This document shows positions 24,605 through 33,800 of a stretch of DNA of 46,075 nucleotides, piece by piece. Positions within the stretch are counted from its first letter, which is position 1. Every line of letters begins with the position of its first letter. Source of the stretch: CAZSAT01 sp964604675 (GTDB lineage: Bacteria; Myxococcota_A; UBA796; CAJQPC01); contig CAZSAT010000052.1 in NCBI GenBank assembly GCA_964604675.1, forward strand, positions 1 through 46,075, written 5' to 3'. The position numbers were made by a program, and so were the translations under genes. The notes beneath the pieces are model-generated. The model made no database searches. It had not been told where the DNA came from and worked only from the letters and a program-made list of their open reading frames with translations.

Positions 24605-26227
24605 TCAGCCCACCCCGACGATCTCCCCGTCCACCACGTCCACATCCGCGGCGGAGGGCCGCCGCGGCAAGCCCGGCATGCGCAGGATGTCGCCGGTAAG
24701 GGCCACGATGAAGCCCGCCCCCGTGCTCTCGCGAAGCCCACGCACGGTGATGTCGAAGCCACGCGGTCGTCCGAGCTTCTTCGGGTCGTCCGAGAGGCTG
24801 TACTGGGTCTTCGCCATGCACACCGGCAGTCCGGCGTGTCCCAGGGCCCGGATGCGACGCGCGTCGGCCTCGGCCTCGGCCGTGAGCACGACACCGTCGG
24901 CGCCGTAGGCCCGGCGCGCTGTCGCAGCCAGCTTCTCGGTCAGCGGCGCAGACCAGTCGTACGCGGGCTGTAGCGCCGGGGGCTCGTCCGGAATGACGTC
25001 GAGCACCGCCTGCGCCAGCCCTTCCGCGCCGGCGCCGCCGCGCGCGAAGTGCTCTGCGGCCGCGCAGCGGATCCCTCGCGCCCGGCAGCCGTCGACCACC
25101 GCCGCGATCTCCGCGTCGGTGTCGGTGGGATGCCGGTTCACCGCCACCACCGCTGGCAAGCCGTAGGCCCCCAGGGTCTCCAGGTGGTGCTCGAGGTTCG
25201 CGAAGCCCGCGCTCACGGCCGCGACGTTCTCCGACTCGAGAGCCTTCAGCGGCACGCCGCCGTGCATCTTGAGCGCCTTCACGGTGGCGACGAGCACCGC
25301 CATGCTCGGACGGAGGCCTGCGCCCACGCACTTGATGTCCAGGAACTTCTGTCCGCCGAGGTCCATGCCAAAGCCCGCCTCGGTGACCACGAAGTCGGCG
25401 AGCCTCGAGGCCATGCGCGTCGCGATCACACTGTTGCAGCCATGGGCGATGTTGGCGAAGGGACCGCCGTGCACCAGCGCCGGCGTGCCCTCGGTGGTCT
25501 GCACCAGGTTCGGGAGCAGCGCGTCCTTCAACAGGGCCAGCATGGCGCCCGTTACCTCCAGCTCGCGCGCGTACAGCGGACCGCGGCCCGGACGGAAGCC
25601 CACCAGGATGTTCTCCAGGCGGACCCGCAGGTCGTCCAGGTCCCGCGCCAGGCACAGGATGGCCATCACCTCGCTCGCCGCGGTGATGTCGAAGCCCGAC
25701 TCACGCGGCAGGCCCTCCTTCGCACCCCCGAGCCCGAGCAGGACGTTGCGGAGGCTGCGGTCGTTCTGGTCCATGACGCGCTTCCACATCACGCGGCGCG
25801 GGTCGATGCCCACGTCCGTGCCGAAGTGGAGGTGGTTGTCGAGCACGGCGGAGAGCAGGTTGTGGGCGGCCGTGACCGCGTGGAAGTCGCCGTTGAAGTG
25901 CAGGTTGATGTCCACGCTCGGCTCGAGCATCGAGCGTCCGCCGCCCGTGCCACCGCCCTTGATGCCGAAGCACGGCCCCAGGCTCGGCTCCCGGAGCGCC
26001 AGGCAGACACGCCTTCCGAGCCGGTCGAGCGCCTGGCCGAGTCCGATGCTGGTGGTGGTCTTGCCCTCCCCCGCGGGGGTTGGGGTGAGCGCGCTGACCA
26101 GGATCAGGCGGCCGCGCTCGGGCCGGTCCAACAACGACAGCGGGAGCTTGGCCTTGTGGTGACCGTAGGGCATCAGCTCGCTGGCGGGGATGTCGAGGCG
26201 GCCGGCGACGTCGGCGATGGGCTGCAT
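24605..26227 (-). CDS. fhs: Formate-tetrahydrofolate ligase
   Basis: A 540-residue cytoplasmic enzyme joining formate to tetrahydrofolate with ATP to give 10-formyl-THF. Signature features: the P-loop TPTPAGEGKTTTSIGL (about 49-64), FGIKGGGTGGG, DINLHFNGDFHAVTAAHNL, GFDITAASEVMAI and the C-terminal MAKTQYSLSDDP and GFIVALTGDI. Length is close to the usual 555-560. It converges with the formate dehydrogenase-sulfatase genes; together they can route formate between CO2/NADH and one-carbon metabolism. GGAG lies about six bases before the ATG. It follows the GH3 gene by 30 bp on the same strand and is probably co-transcribed with it, although the pathways are unrelated. Confidence 0.97.
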   Translation of the reverse strand: MQPIADVAGRLDIPASELMPYGHHKAKLPLSLLDRPERGRLILVSALTPTPAGEGKTTTSIGLGQALDRLGRRVCLALREPSLGPCFGIKGGGTGGGRSMLEPSVDINLHFNGDFHAVTAAHNLLSAVLDNHLHFGTDVGIDPRRVMWKRVMDQNDRSLRNVLLGLGGAKEGLPRESGFDITAASEVMAILCLARDLDDLRVRLENILVGFRPGRGPLYARELEVTGAMLALLKDALLPNLVQTTEGTPALVHGGPFANIAHGCNSVIATRMASRLADFVVTEAGFGMDLGGQKFLDIKCVGAGLRPSMAVLVATVKALKMHGGVPLKALESENVAAVSAGFANLEHHLETLGAYGLPAVVAVNRHPTDTDAEIAAVVDGCRARGIRCAAAEHFARGGAGAEGLAQAVLDVIPDEPPALQPAYDWSAPLTEKLAATARRAYGADGVVLTAEAEADARRIRALGHAGLPVCMAKTQYSLSDDPKKLGRPRGFDITVRGLRESTGAGFIVALTGDILRMPGLPRRPSAADVDVVDGEIVGVG

Positions 26228-26257
26228 GGGGCGCTCCGGAACGAGGCCCGAAGTGTC

Positions 26258-28372
26258 TCACGCCTCGTCCACCTCGAAGGGCACGCGCAGCAAGTCCGCG
26301 TCGACCGACGAGCCACCGACCGCGACCTGGTAGCGCCCTGGCTCGACGCGCCAGACGCCCTCGTCGAACCACGCGAGCGCCGCCACCGGCAGCTGGAAGC
26401 GCACCGTCGCCTGTCCGCCGGGCGGCACGGTGACCTTGTCGAACCCACGGAGGAGCTTCGGTGCGCGCTCCACCGCGATGTCGGTGAAGTCCACGTACAG
26501 CTGCACCACCTCGCGGCCCTCACGGTCGCCCACGTTGTCGACCGTGACCTGCACCGACAACACGCCCTCGGGCCCGATCACGGCCTGGTCCAGGCGGAGG
26601 TCCCGGTACGCGAAGCGCGTGTAGGAGAGGCCGAACCCGAAGGGCCAGGCGATGGCCGCCCCGTCGCGCTCCAGCAGGCTGTAGCCGTGGAACAACCCGT
26701 AGCTGGCGCGGTCGCCCCACGGGTCGAAGTCGGGGAGGTCGGCTTCGCGCTCGGGCACCGAGAAGGGCAGCTTGCCCGATGGGTTCACGTCGCCGAAGAG
26801 CAGGTCGGCCACAGCGTGACCAGCCTCCTGCCCCGGGTAGAAGGCGTGCAGCACCGCGTCGACCTGATCACGCCACGGCGCGGTGACGGCCGAGCCGCCC
26901 AACAGCACCACCACGGTCCCTCTGGCCGCCGCCGCGGTGGCTTCGATCAGCGCGACGTCCTCGTCGCGCAGGCCGAGGTGCAGGCGGTCCCCACCGCCGC
27001 TGATGCCCGGCGGCTGCCAGGCGCCCTTCCCCTTGGAGGGGTCCATCACGATGTACTCCCCCTCGTCGCGGTGCGTGAAGCCCACCACCACCACCGCCAC
27101 GTCGACCTGGGCGGCCTCGGCGGCGGTGTCCAGCCACCGCACGCCGGGGTGCCGCGCCTGCAGCCCCGCCAGCACCGTCACCGGCGTGCAGGCCACCCGG
27201 CTCGAGCCCTGGTCGCCGGTGGGGTCGCGTCGTGCGAGCCGGCCGATCACGCCGACGCGCTGCTCGGACAGCGGCAACACGCCCTCGTTCCGGAGCAACA
27301 CCGCACCCGCGACCGCCGCCTCCCGCGACAGACATCGGTGCGCGTCACAGCCCAGGAGCGCCGACGGGAAGTCGGCCTGGTCGTTGCGCAGGGCGTACGG
27401 CAAGCGCGTGGTGAGCACGCGCCTCACGCAAGCATCCACCTGGTCCTCGGCCACCGCAGCCTCGCGGTACCGCCAGCGCGACGGCATCTCCACGTCCATG
27501 CCCGCGGCGATCCCGGCCCTGCCGTCCCGCACCCCCCAGATCCAGTCCGACGTGACGAAGCCCCGGAACCCCCACCGGTCGCGCAGCACCCCCTGCAGGA
27601 GCGCGCGGCTGTGCCCGCAGTGCTCCCCGTTGAGCAGGTTGTACGCGCTCATCACGCTGGCCGCCTCACCACAGACCACCCGGAAGTGGGGCAGGTAGAC
27701 CTCGTGCAGCGCCCGCTCCGGCACCGACACGTCCACTCGGAAGCGGCTGTTCTCGATGCTGTTGCACGCGAAGTGCTTCACGCAGGCCATCACCCCCTGG
27801 CTCTGCAGACCACGGGTGAGCGCCAACCCCATGGCGCCCAGGTGCACGGGGTCTTCGCCGTAGGTTTCCTGCGCACGTCCCCAGCCCGGGTGCCTCAAGA
27901 GGTTGATGCAGACCGCTCCCGAGTAGTTCGCCCCACCCGCACGGACCTCAGCGCCCATCGCCCGGCCCACGCGCTCCTCGAGCTCGACGTCCCAGCTCGC
28001 GCCACGGGCCATCGTCACCGGAAAGGCGGTGGCGCCCTCGGCGGTCGTGACCCCTCGCGGGCCGTCGGTGAAGGCCCAGGGCGGCAAGCCGAGGCGCTCG
28101 TTTCGCCCGCTGTAGACCAGCGGCGCCGGCTTCTTGTAGATCGCCACGTTGCGGAAGTAGCGCCACTCGAAGCGACGCTTGGAGCCATCGCCCGAGAGCT
28201 GATCCAGCTTCTCGTCGAGGCTCATCGCTCCGATCAGCTGGTCCACCACCTCGTCGAGCGTGCCCTCGCCGGGTAGCCGCGCGAGGTGGAGATCGTGACG
28301 CGGGTTGTGTGCATAGAGCCGCCCGGCCACGAACAAGGCCGCGACGACCGCAAGACAGGACAGGCACCACAT
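26258..28372 (-). CDS. Glycoside hydrolase family 3 (beta-glucosidase-like)
   Basis: A 704-residue exported or membrane-anchored glycosidase. It starts with a hydrophobic segment (LSCLAVVAALFVAGRLY) acting as signal anchor. The GH3 N-terminal barrel follows with FTDGPRGV, NLLRHPGWGRAQETYGEDP, VKHFACNS (199-200 region) and nucleophile Asp276 in FVTSDW. The GH3 C-terminal domain holds GAVLLRNEGVLPL and the acid/base region, and a fibronectin III-like domain ends the protein (VTVDNVGDREGREVVQLYV). The closest activities are beta-glucosidase or beta-xylosidase. TAGAGC lies six bases before the ATG on the minus strand, another leaderless-type start. Confidence 0.93.
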   Translation of the reverse strand: MWCLSCLAVVAALFVAGRLYAHNPRHDLHLARLPGEGTLDEVVDQLIGAMSLDEKLDQLSGDGSKRRFEWRYFRNVAIYKKPAPLVYSGRNERLGLPPWAFTDGPRGVTTAEGATAFPVTMARGASWDVELEERVGRAMGAEVRAGGANYSGAVCINLLRHPGWGRAQETYGEDPVHLGAMGLALTRGLQSQGVMACVKHFACNSIENSRFRVDVSVPERALHEVYLPHFRVVCGEAASVMSAYNLLNGEHCGHSRALLQGVLRDRWGFRGFVTSDWIWGVRDGRAGIAAGMDVEMPSRWRYREAAVAEDQVDACVRRVLTTRLPYALRNDQADFPSALLGCDAHRCLSREAAVAGAVLLRNEGVLPLSEQRVGVIGRLARRDPTGDQGSSRVACTPVTVLAGLQARHPGVRWLDTAAEAAQVDVAVVVVGFTHRDEGEYIVMDPSKGKGAWQPPGISGGGDRLHLGLRDEDVALIEATAAAARGTVVVLLGGSAVTAPWRDQVDAVLHAFYPGQEAGHAVADLLFGDVNPSGKLPFSVPEREADLPDFDPWGDRASYGLFHGYSLLERDGAAIAWPFGFGLSYTRFAYRDLRLDQAVIGPEGVLSVQVTVDNVGDREGREVVQLYVDFTDIAVERAPKLLRGFDKVTVPPGGQATVRFQLPVAALAWFDEGVWRVEPGRYQVAVGGSSVDADLLRVPFEVDEA

Positions 28373-28378
28373 GCTCGA

Positions 28379-28384
28379 GCTCTA
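28379..28384 (-). promoter_or_regulatory. Leaderless-type -10 element (TAGAGC)
   Basis: On the minus strand TAGAGC is followed by six bases (TCGAGC) and the ATG at 28372. The last base differs from TANNNT. Confidence 0.4.
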
Positions 28385-28445
28385 TCCCCTCGTGCAAGGA
28401 AGCCCGCGCCCCAGCCGTAGCGGGTCGGCACACGGAGGAAACGTC

Positions 28446-28655
28446 ATGATCAAGCTCCTCGTGACCCTGTTCGTCGTCCTGCCCATCAAGCTGTTCGCGC
28501 TGGTCGTGAAGCTGGGAGCGCTGGTGCTGAAGCTCCTGCTCCTGCCCTTCACGCTGCTCGCAGGCGGCTTGAAGTGGGTGGTGCTCGCCGCACTCGGCTA
28601 CGTCGTCTTCAAGCAGCTCGAACAGCGCGGTGAGGCGACGCCCGCCAGCGGATGA
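28446..28655 (+). CDS. Small hydrophobic membrane protein
   Basis: A 69-residue protein, almost all hydrophobic, with regularly spaced lysines (KLLVTLFVVLPIKLF, then KLGALVLKLLLLPF) and a soluble C-terminal tail (FKQLEQRGEATPASG). It probably lies as one or two amphipathic or membrane helices. The function is unknown. GGAGG at 28434-28438, seven bases before the ATG at 28446, sets the start; the longer reading from 28371 enters the divergent GH3 promoter and was rejected. Divergent from GH3. Its stop is followed by a cluster of hairpins. Confidence 0.7.
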   Translation: MIKLLVTLFVVLPIKLFALVVKLGALVLKLLLLPFTLLAGGLKWVVLAALGYVVFKQLEQRGEATPASG

Positions 28656-28665
28656 CTCGCTGACA

Positions 28666-28766
28666 GGCTCGTAAGTAACGAGCCCTTTCAACGACTGTCT
28701 ACTGCGGGGGCCAGCCCCCGCACCGCGCGCGGTGCGCGCGGGAGCGGTTCGTTGGTAACGAACCGC
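28666..28766. repeat. Cluster of four perfect hairpins between convergent genes
   Basis: Four inverted repeats occur within about 100 bp. (1) GGCTCGT (28666-28672) with ACGAGCC (28678-28684), loop AAGTA. (2) TGCGGGGGC (28703-28711) with GCCCCCGCA (28714-28722). (3) CCGCGCGC (28723-28730) with GCGCGCGG (28734-28741). (4) GCGGTTCGTT (28744-28753) with AACGAACCGC (28757-28766). Hairpins 1 and 4 share a GTAACGA core near the loop. The site lies between the stops of two convergent genes. It may act as a bidirectional terminator, or be a REP-like dispersed repeat; copy number elsewhere in the genome would decide. Confidence 0.7.
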
Positions 28767-28770
28767 CCAA

Positions 28771-29163
28771 CTAGTGGTTCTGGCTGATCACGCGCAGGAT
28801 GTCGAAGCGGGTGATCGCCCCCACCAGGCGCCCGTCGTCCACCACCGGCAGGCGTCGGAACACGTGGGTCAGGAAGATGCCGGCCGCGTAGTAGACGTCC
28901 ATGCGGCTGGGGACCGTGATCACCTCGGTGGACATGAAGTCCCGGACCCGGCCGGCGGCACGGTTCTCACCCACGCCCCGGGTGAGGAGCTTCAGGAGGT
29001 CCGACTCGGTCACGATGCCCACGATCTTGTCGCCCTCGAGCACAGGCGCACCGGTCACCCTCTGGGTGAGCAGGAAGTCGATCGCCTCGTAGACGTCGAT
29101 GTCGGGCGCCAGGGTGGGCACCTCGGTGTCCATGGCATCGCGGACGCGCGGGAGACGGCGCAT
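28771..29163 (-). CDS. Tandem CBS-domain protein
   Basis: A 130-residue protein consisting of two CBS domains and nothing else. The first covers VRDAMDTEVPTLAPDIDVYEA split over the strand and helix and includes GDKIVGIVTESDLLKLL. The second starts at RDFMSTEVITV and ends DDGRLVGAITRFDILRVI. Such pairs form a Bateman module that binds adenine nucleotides and regulates partner proteins. The ATG is a few bases from the stop of the FHA regulator upstream, with AGAGG (overlapping that stop) as ribosome binding site, so they form an operon. Confidence 0.9.
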   Translation of the reverse strand: MRRLPRVRDAMDTEVPTLAPDIDVYEAIDFLLTQRVTGAPVLEGDKIVGIVTESDLLKLLTRGVGENRAAGRVRDFMSTEVITVPSRMDVYYAAGIFLTHVFRRLPVVDDGRLVGAITRFDILRVISQNH

Positions 29164-29171
29164 GGTGGCCT

Positions 29172-30152
29172 CTACTCGATGGTGACGGAGCAGCCCCGGG
29201 CGATCCGGAAGCTGGTGGAGCCACCCTGCTTCGCGCGCGCCAGGATGGCCGAGGGGTTCACCCCGCCCTTCAGCAGCACCTTGCGCGTGCGGTGGATGAG
29301 GATGTTGAGGTCGGTCCGACCCCGCTCGGCGCGGGCGGACCAGATGGCGGGCAAGAGCACCTCGTCGGGCACGTAGTCGCCGGATTCGTACGATCCCGGG
29401 GGATCGAGCAAGGCCGCGACCAGCCTGGCCCGAAGCTCCGAGAGCTCCAGCAGCACGTTCGGGCGCCCCTCGAAGCCCATGTCCAGACGACCGCCAGAGG
29501 GCAGGAACTGGAAGCGCACGCGGTTGGGCAGGCCCAGCCCATCGGCGAGCACCGTGGCGGCCTGCGTGCCGGCGCCCTCGCTCTCCACCTTGAAGATCAC
29601 ACCATCACGCTCGAAGCGATCCCCTGGAACCACCGTCTCGACCGCCCCTTCGGGCAGCGGAATGCGTGACATCGACAGCTCACAGCCCAGCTCCACCGCC
29701 AGCGTGCCGCTGACGAGGTGGAAGGTGAGCGAAGCTTCCGGCCAGCCGTCCACCCGCAGGTGATCGTCGTCGCCCCCGCCCACCGTGAAGGGAAGCTGCC
29801 GGATGCCCCAGGCACCGCCAGGACCCTGGAGCACCCACGCACGATCGGTGAAGCCCAGGCCCTCATCGAGCACGACCGTGTAGGTGCCGCCCGGCACCTC
29901 CAGGCGATCACCACCACGGAGCAGGGTGCGCTGACGCACCGTCTCGCCGTTGACGTTGGTGGGGTTCTTCCCGAGCGCCAACACCTCGACGCCGCGCACG
30001 GTGGGCGTGATGACGCAGTGCTGGCTGCTGGCCCGCCGGTCGAGCAGCACCACGTCGCATTCCTTGCGACGTCCGAGCATCAACCCACGGTCACGGACGA
30101 GGATGCGGAGCCCCTCGCTCGTCTCCAACCAACAGCGCGCGCGATCCAGCAT
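29172..30152 (-). CDS. FHA-domain protein with C-terminal winged-helix domain
   Basis: A 326-residue regulator. Residues 12-95 are a forkhead-associated domain that binds phosphothreonine: LMLGRRKECDVVLLDRR, ASSQHCVITP and NPTNVNGETV. The middle (about 100-215) looks like a second, degenerate beta-rich module. The C-terminal 100 residues are helical with a likely OmpR-type winged helix (ELRARLVAALLDP, then TDLNILIHRTRKVLLKGG). It could read Ser/Thr kinase signals directly into transcription; the TPR kinase at 30784-34311 is a candidate input. ATG 30152 lies seven bases after TATGCT. ATG 30164 overlaps that box and is less likely. Followed by the CBS gene in an operon. Confidence 0.82.
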   Translation of the reverse strand: MLDRARCWLETSEGLRILVRDRGLMLGRRKECDVVLLDRRASSQHCVITPTVRGVEVLALGKNPTNVNGETVRQRTLLRGGDRLEVPGGTYTVVLDEGLGFTDRAWVLQGPGGAWGIRQLPFTVGGGDDDHLRVDGWPEASLTFHLVSGTLAVELGCELSMSRIPLPEGAVETVVPGDRFERDGVIFKVESEGAGTQAATVLADGLGLPNRVRFQFLPSGGRLDMGFEGRPNVLLELSELRARLVAALLDPPGSYESGDYVPDEVLLPAIWSARAERGRTDLNILIHRTRKVLLKGGVNPSAILARAKQGGSTSFRIARGCSVTIE

Positions 30153-30159
30153 GGGCGCG

Positions 30160-30165
30160 AGCATA
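30160..30165 (-). promoter_or_regulatory. Leaderless-type -10 element (TATGCT)
   Basis: On the minus strand TATGCT is followed by seven bases (CGCGCCC) and the ATG at 30152. Confidence 0.5.
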
Positions 30166-30277
30166 CCGCGCGGGGCGCTCCCGGGGGCCAGGGCGCTGCT
30201 CGTGACGTGCCGTGACCGGGACCTGCACGGTTCGGCCACAACCCGGCGCGACCTTGGAGCGTGTCCCGGAGGTCGAT

Positions 30278-30811
30278 GTGTCCCTGCAACCTGTGGTCGG
30301 CGAGCCACGCACCTGGTCGCGCGACCTCGCGCTGGTTGGTTTCGTGACCGGCTTCGCCGCCCCCGCCGCCTGCTTCGGGTGGTTCGTGTCCCCGGCGTTC
30401 TGCGTCCTGGCAGCCCCGGTCGGCGGGGCCATCGGCGCGCTGCTCGGGCGCGCCATGCCGGGCTTGCTCGACCGGGTCCGCGGCCGTGTCCCCATCGCCC
30501 TCCTGCTGGTGATCCTGGGGCCGGTGCTGGGGGCCCTCTGGGGGGGCATGACCGGTCTCGGAGCCGGCCTCGCGGCCCAGGCCTGGTACGCGCTGGTGGG
30601 CGGTACCCCCGCGCTCTTCGGACCCGAGCTTCCTGTGGTCGGCGCCGCGTACGGCACCGCAGCCGGCGCGGTCCAGCTCGGCTGGTTCTGGTTTCCCTAC
30701 ACCTTCCAGACCGTGCGCAGGGGGCGCCGCTGGCCCGTGCTCGCCGCAGCCATGCTCCTCGCGCCCGCCACCGCCTTCGCGATCTACGTGCCGGTGTTCG
30801 TGCTCAGCTGA
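30278..30811 (+). CDS. Polytopic membrane protein of unknown function
   Basis: A 177-residue protein with about five hydrophobic segments (DLALVGFVTGFAAPAACFG, FCVLAAPVGGAIGALLG, ALLLVILGPVLGALWGG, a Gly/Ala-rich helix, and VLAAAMLLAPATAFAIYV). No family is recognised. The start is GTG 30278 because GGAGG (30268-30272) lies five bases upstream. Its last 28 bp overlap the convergent kinase gene. Divergent from the FHA regulator with about 125 bp between, the only sizeable control region here. Confidence 0.6.
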   Translation: MSLQPVVGEPRTWSRDLALVGFVTGFAAPAACFGWFVSPAFCVLAAPVGGAIGALLGRAMPGLLDRVRGRVPIALLLVILGPVLGALWGGMTGLGAGLAAQAWYALVGGTPALFGPELPVVGAAYGTAAGAVQLGWFWFPYTFQTVRRGRRWPVLAAAMLLAPATAFAIYVPVFVLS

Positions 30812-33800
30812 GCACGCGCCGCGCGGAGCTTCCGCCGGATCAACGCATCCGGGCCCAGACCGTGGGCATCCACCAGCCCCTCGACCTCCCCCAGGTGGCG
30901 CTCGGCCTCTTCGACCTCGCCCACGAGGAGGTGCACCCTGGCACGCCGGACGCGGGCATCGTTCCAGGCGCCGAGGTCACCGGCGGCCAGGTGGTCCAGC
31001 GCCTCGTCGAGGAACCGCGCCGCGTCCTTCGGCCGCCCGCGCGCGATCGCGAGCTCGCCCTGCACCCCCAGCGCCACCCCCTCCAGCCGAGGGCTCCGCA
31101 CGGCGCGGGCCAGCGCCAGCGCAGGCTCGAGCTTGCGGGAGACGTCGGGGAGCGCTCCCGCTCGCAGCTCCAGCTCGGCACGGGTCAAGAGCACGATGAC
31201 CAGCAGCTCGCGTAGGCCCGTGGGCGCGATGACGACCTCCGCCTCCCGGAGCGCGCGCCGAGCGGCCTCGAAGCGTCCGCGCTCCACGTTCAACAGGCCG
31301 ATGTCGTTCAACACGATGGCCAGCTGATCGGGCAGGTCCTGGCTCCGCGCCAGGCTCTCGGCCTCGTGCAGGTGGCGCGCCGCTTCGTCCAGCCGCCCAT
31401 CCTCCAGAGCCAGCTCGCCGAGCGAGAGGCAGAAGTCGTAGGCGCCTGCGAGCCCATGGCTGTTGGCGAGCGCCACCGCCTTCTCCATGGCTCGCCGGGC
31501 GCGCGCGATCCGGTGTTGTCGGAAGTACACGATGCCCAGGTTGCGGAGCTCCCGAACCTCCAGCGATCGGTCGCCGAGCTCGCGTGCGCCCGCCAGGGCC
31601 CGCTGCATGAGGTGCACCGCCCGGTCCAGCTCGCCGCGGCGAAGTGCGGTGACCCCCATCAGGTCGAGCACCCGCGCCTCGAGCGACTTGAAGCCGAGCG
31701 ACCGGGTGAGGGTGAGGGCGGCCGACAGGTGACGCTCGGCGCCCTCGTGCTTGCCGTAGCGGGTCTGCAGCAAGGCGGCGGTGCGGAGCGCCCGTGCCTC
31801 GAGGTGCCGGTCACGGATCGCACGGCTGAGACCGTGGGCCGCCTCGACGTGGTCGCGCGCCTCCTCGAGCCGCGCGCGCTTGATCTCCAGCACGGCCAAC
31901 TCGATGCGAAGCCATCCCGCCTCTCGGCGCGCTTCGGTCTGCACCGCGAGCGCCATGCCCTCCAACAGCGCCTCTCGAGCGAGCTCGTCACGACCGTCCT
32001 GGGCGAGCAGGGGGCCCAGGGCCAGGAGCAGGCGAGCGGACCCGATCGCAGGGAGATCCGGGGTGCCGCGCAGCTCCTCGATGAGCTGGTCGAGGCCCGG
32101 CGGCAGGCCGTGGGCCAAGGCGTCCCAGCACAGCGCGCGCGCACACAGCAGGGCCGCGTCGAAGTCAGCGTCGTCGAGCGCGAAGCGGGTGGCCGTGAGG
32201 AGGTTGCCGCGTTCGCGCCGCAGCTCGGCCAACGCCGTGGCCGACTGCAGCCCCCACAGCCGCAGCTGATGCACCTCGGTGCCCAGACGCGCGAAGCAGG
32301 CCACGTAGCGACGCCTCAGCTCGGCGGCCTGGTTGGCTCCCAGCACCTGCAGGCGGTGCCCGGACAGGTATTCGCGCAAGGTCCGGAGCATCTCGAACCG
32401 CGGCTCGGGCTGACGCGCCACCGTCCTCACCAGGGACTTCTCGAGCAGGGTCTCCAGGACGCGCGCCAGGAGGTCCGGGTCGTCCACCCCCTCCACGGCC
32501 ACGACCCTTCGGTAGTCGGGGTAGCCGAAGCCACCCCGAAAGAGCGACAGCTGGACCAGGACCCGCCGCTCCCACGGTCCGAGCAGGCCCCAGGCACTGT
32601 CCAGACCGCGTCGGAGATCGCCGTCCGTGAGCGAACCGAGCCGCGCCACCAGGGTGTCGGAGCCCGACTCGCCCAGCAGCCCTGCAGCCACCTCGAGCGC
32701 GACCGGGAGCCGGTCCACGCGCTCGGCGACATCGCGAAGCCGGGACTCGGGCAGCTCCACGGGCGAGCGCGCCCGCAACAACTCCACCGCCTCCTTCGTG
32801 CTCAGAGGGCCCAGCCGCAACACCTGCTCGCCGGGGGCACCCACCGGTTGCCGGGCCGTGACCAGCACGTGGACATCCGAGCCGTCCAGCCAACCCTGCA
32901 CGACCGGACCGAGGTGCCCGATCAAGCGGTCGACGCCGTCGAGCACCACCAGCACGCCGCTCCTCGAGCTCAGGGCCTGCGCCACGCGCCCGCCCACCAC
33001 GGCATGGTCCGCGGTGGCGCCAGGTGGCACGCCCAGCACCTCCGCGAGCACCCGCGAGATCGCGGCCGGCTCCGCCTCGTCCGAGAGGGCGCACCACCAG
33101 GTCTCCTGGAACGACGCGCCGCGCGCGTCCTCACAGAAGGCGCGCGCGAGGGCGGTCTTGCCGCAGCCCACCGGTCCCGACACGGTGACCACCCGCGCAC
33201 GCTCGACGAGGCGCGTCAAGCTGTGCAGCTCGCCCTGCCTGCCCACGAAGGGATCCGCTCCGACCGGGAGGTTGTTGTCCTTGTCGCCCGCCCAGGTTCC
33301 GCCCCCGGCCTCCGAGTCGATCTCGACCGACCAGCTCGGCTCGTAGCTCGTGACCGTGTGTTCTTCCTGGGGGATGAAGGCCAGGCACTCCTCGACGAGC
33401 ACGCGCAGCGGCGGGCCGTTCGGCACCCGACGACGAACGCGCTCCAGCGCCGCCCAGAGCTCGTGCGCGTCGGCGAAGCGAAGCTCCGGGTCGAAGCGGA
33501 TGCAGCGCTCCAGCACGTCGCCGAGCCCCTCGGCGTGTTCCTCCATCGCCGAGTGGATCTCGCGGGCGGCGATCAGATCTTCCACGGCCTGGAGCTTCGG
33601 AAACACCTCCAGGTGGTCGGAGCCCGGGAAGAGGCGGTCGCCACAGACCAGCTCGAAGAGGATCGATCCGAGCGAGAACAGGTCGCTGCGACCGTCCAGC
33701 CCTTCCCCTCGGGCCTGCTCCGGCGACATGAAGGGAGGCGTGCCCCAGATGCTGCGCTCCGAGTACGCCGAGTCCCGGAACTGGGCCACGCCGAAGTCCG

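Noticed and set aside
20455..24894. 1479-codon open frame on the minus strand opposite fdhA
   Set aside because: It is a shadow of strong GC3 bias. The protein is His/Val/Gly-rich without motifs, and the plus strand encodes clear FdhA and sulfatase motifs.
25049..28276. 1075-codon open frame on the plus strand opposite fhs and GH3
   Set aside because: Shadow frame; the minus strand carries complete Fhs and GH3 signatures.
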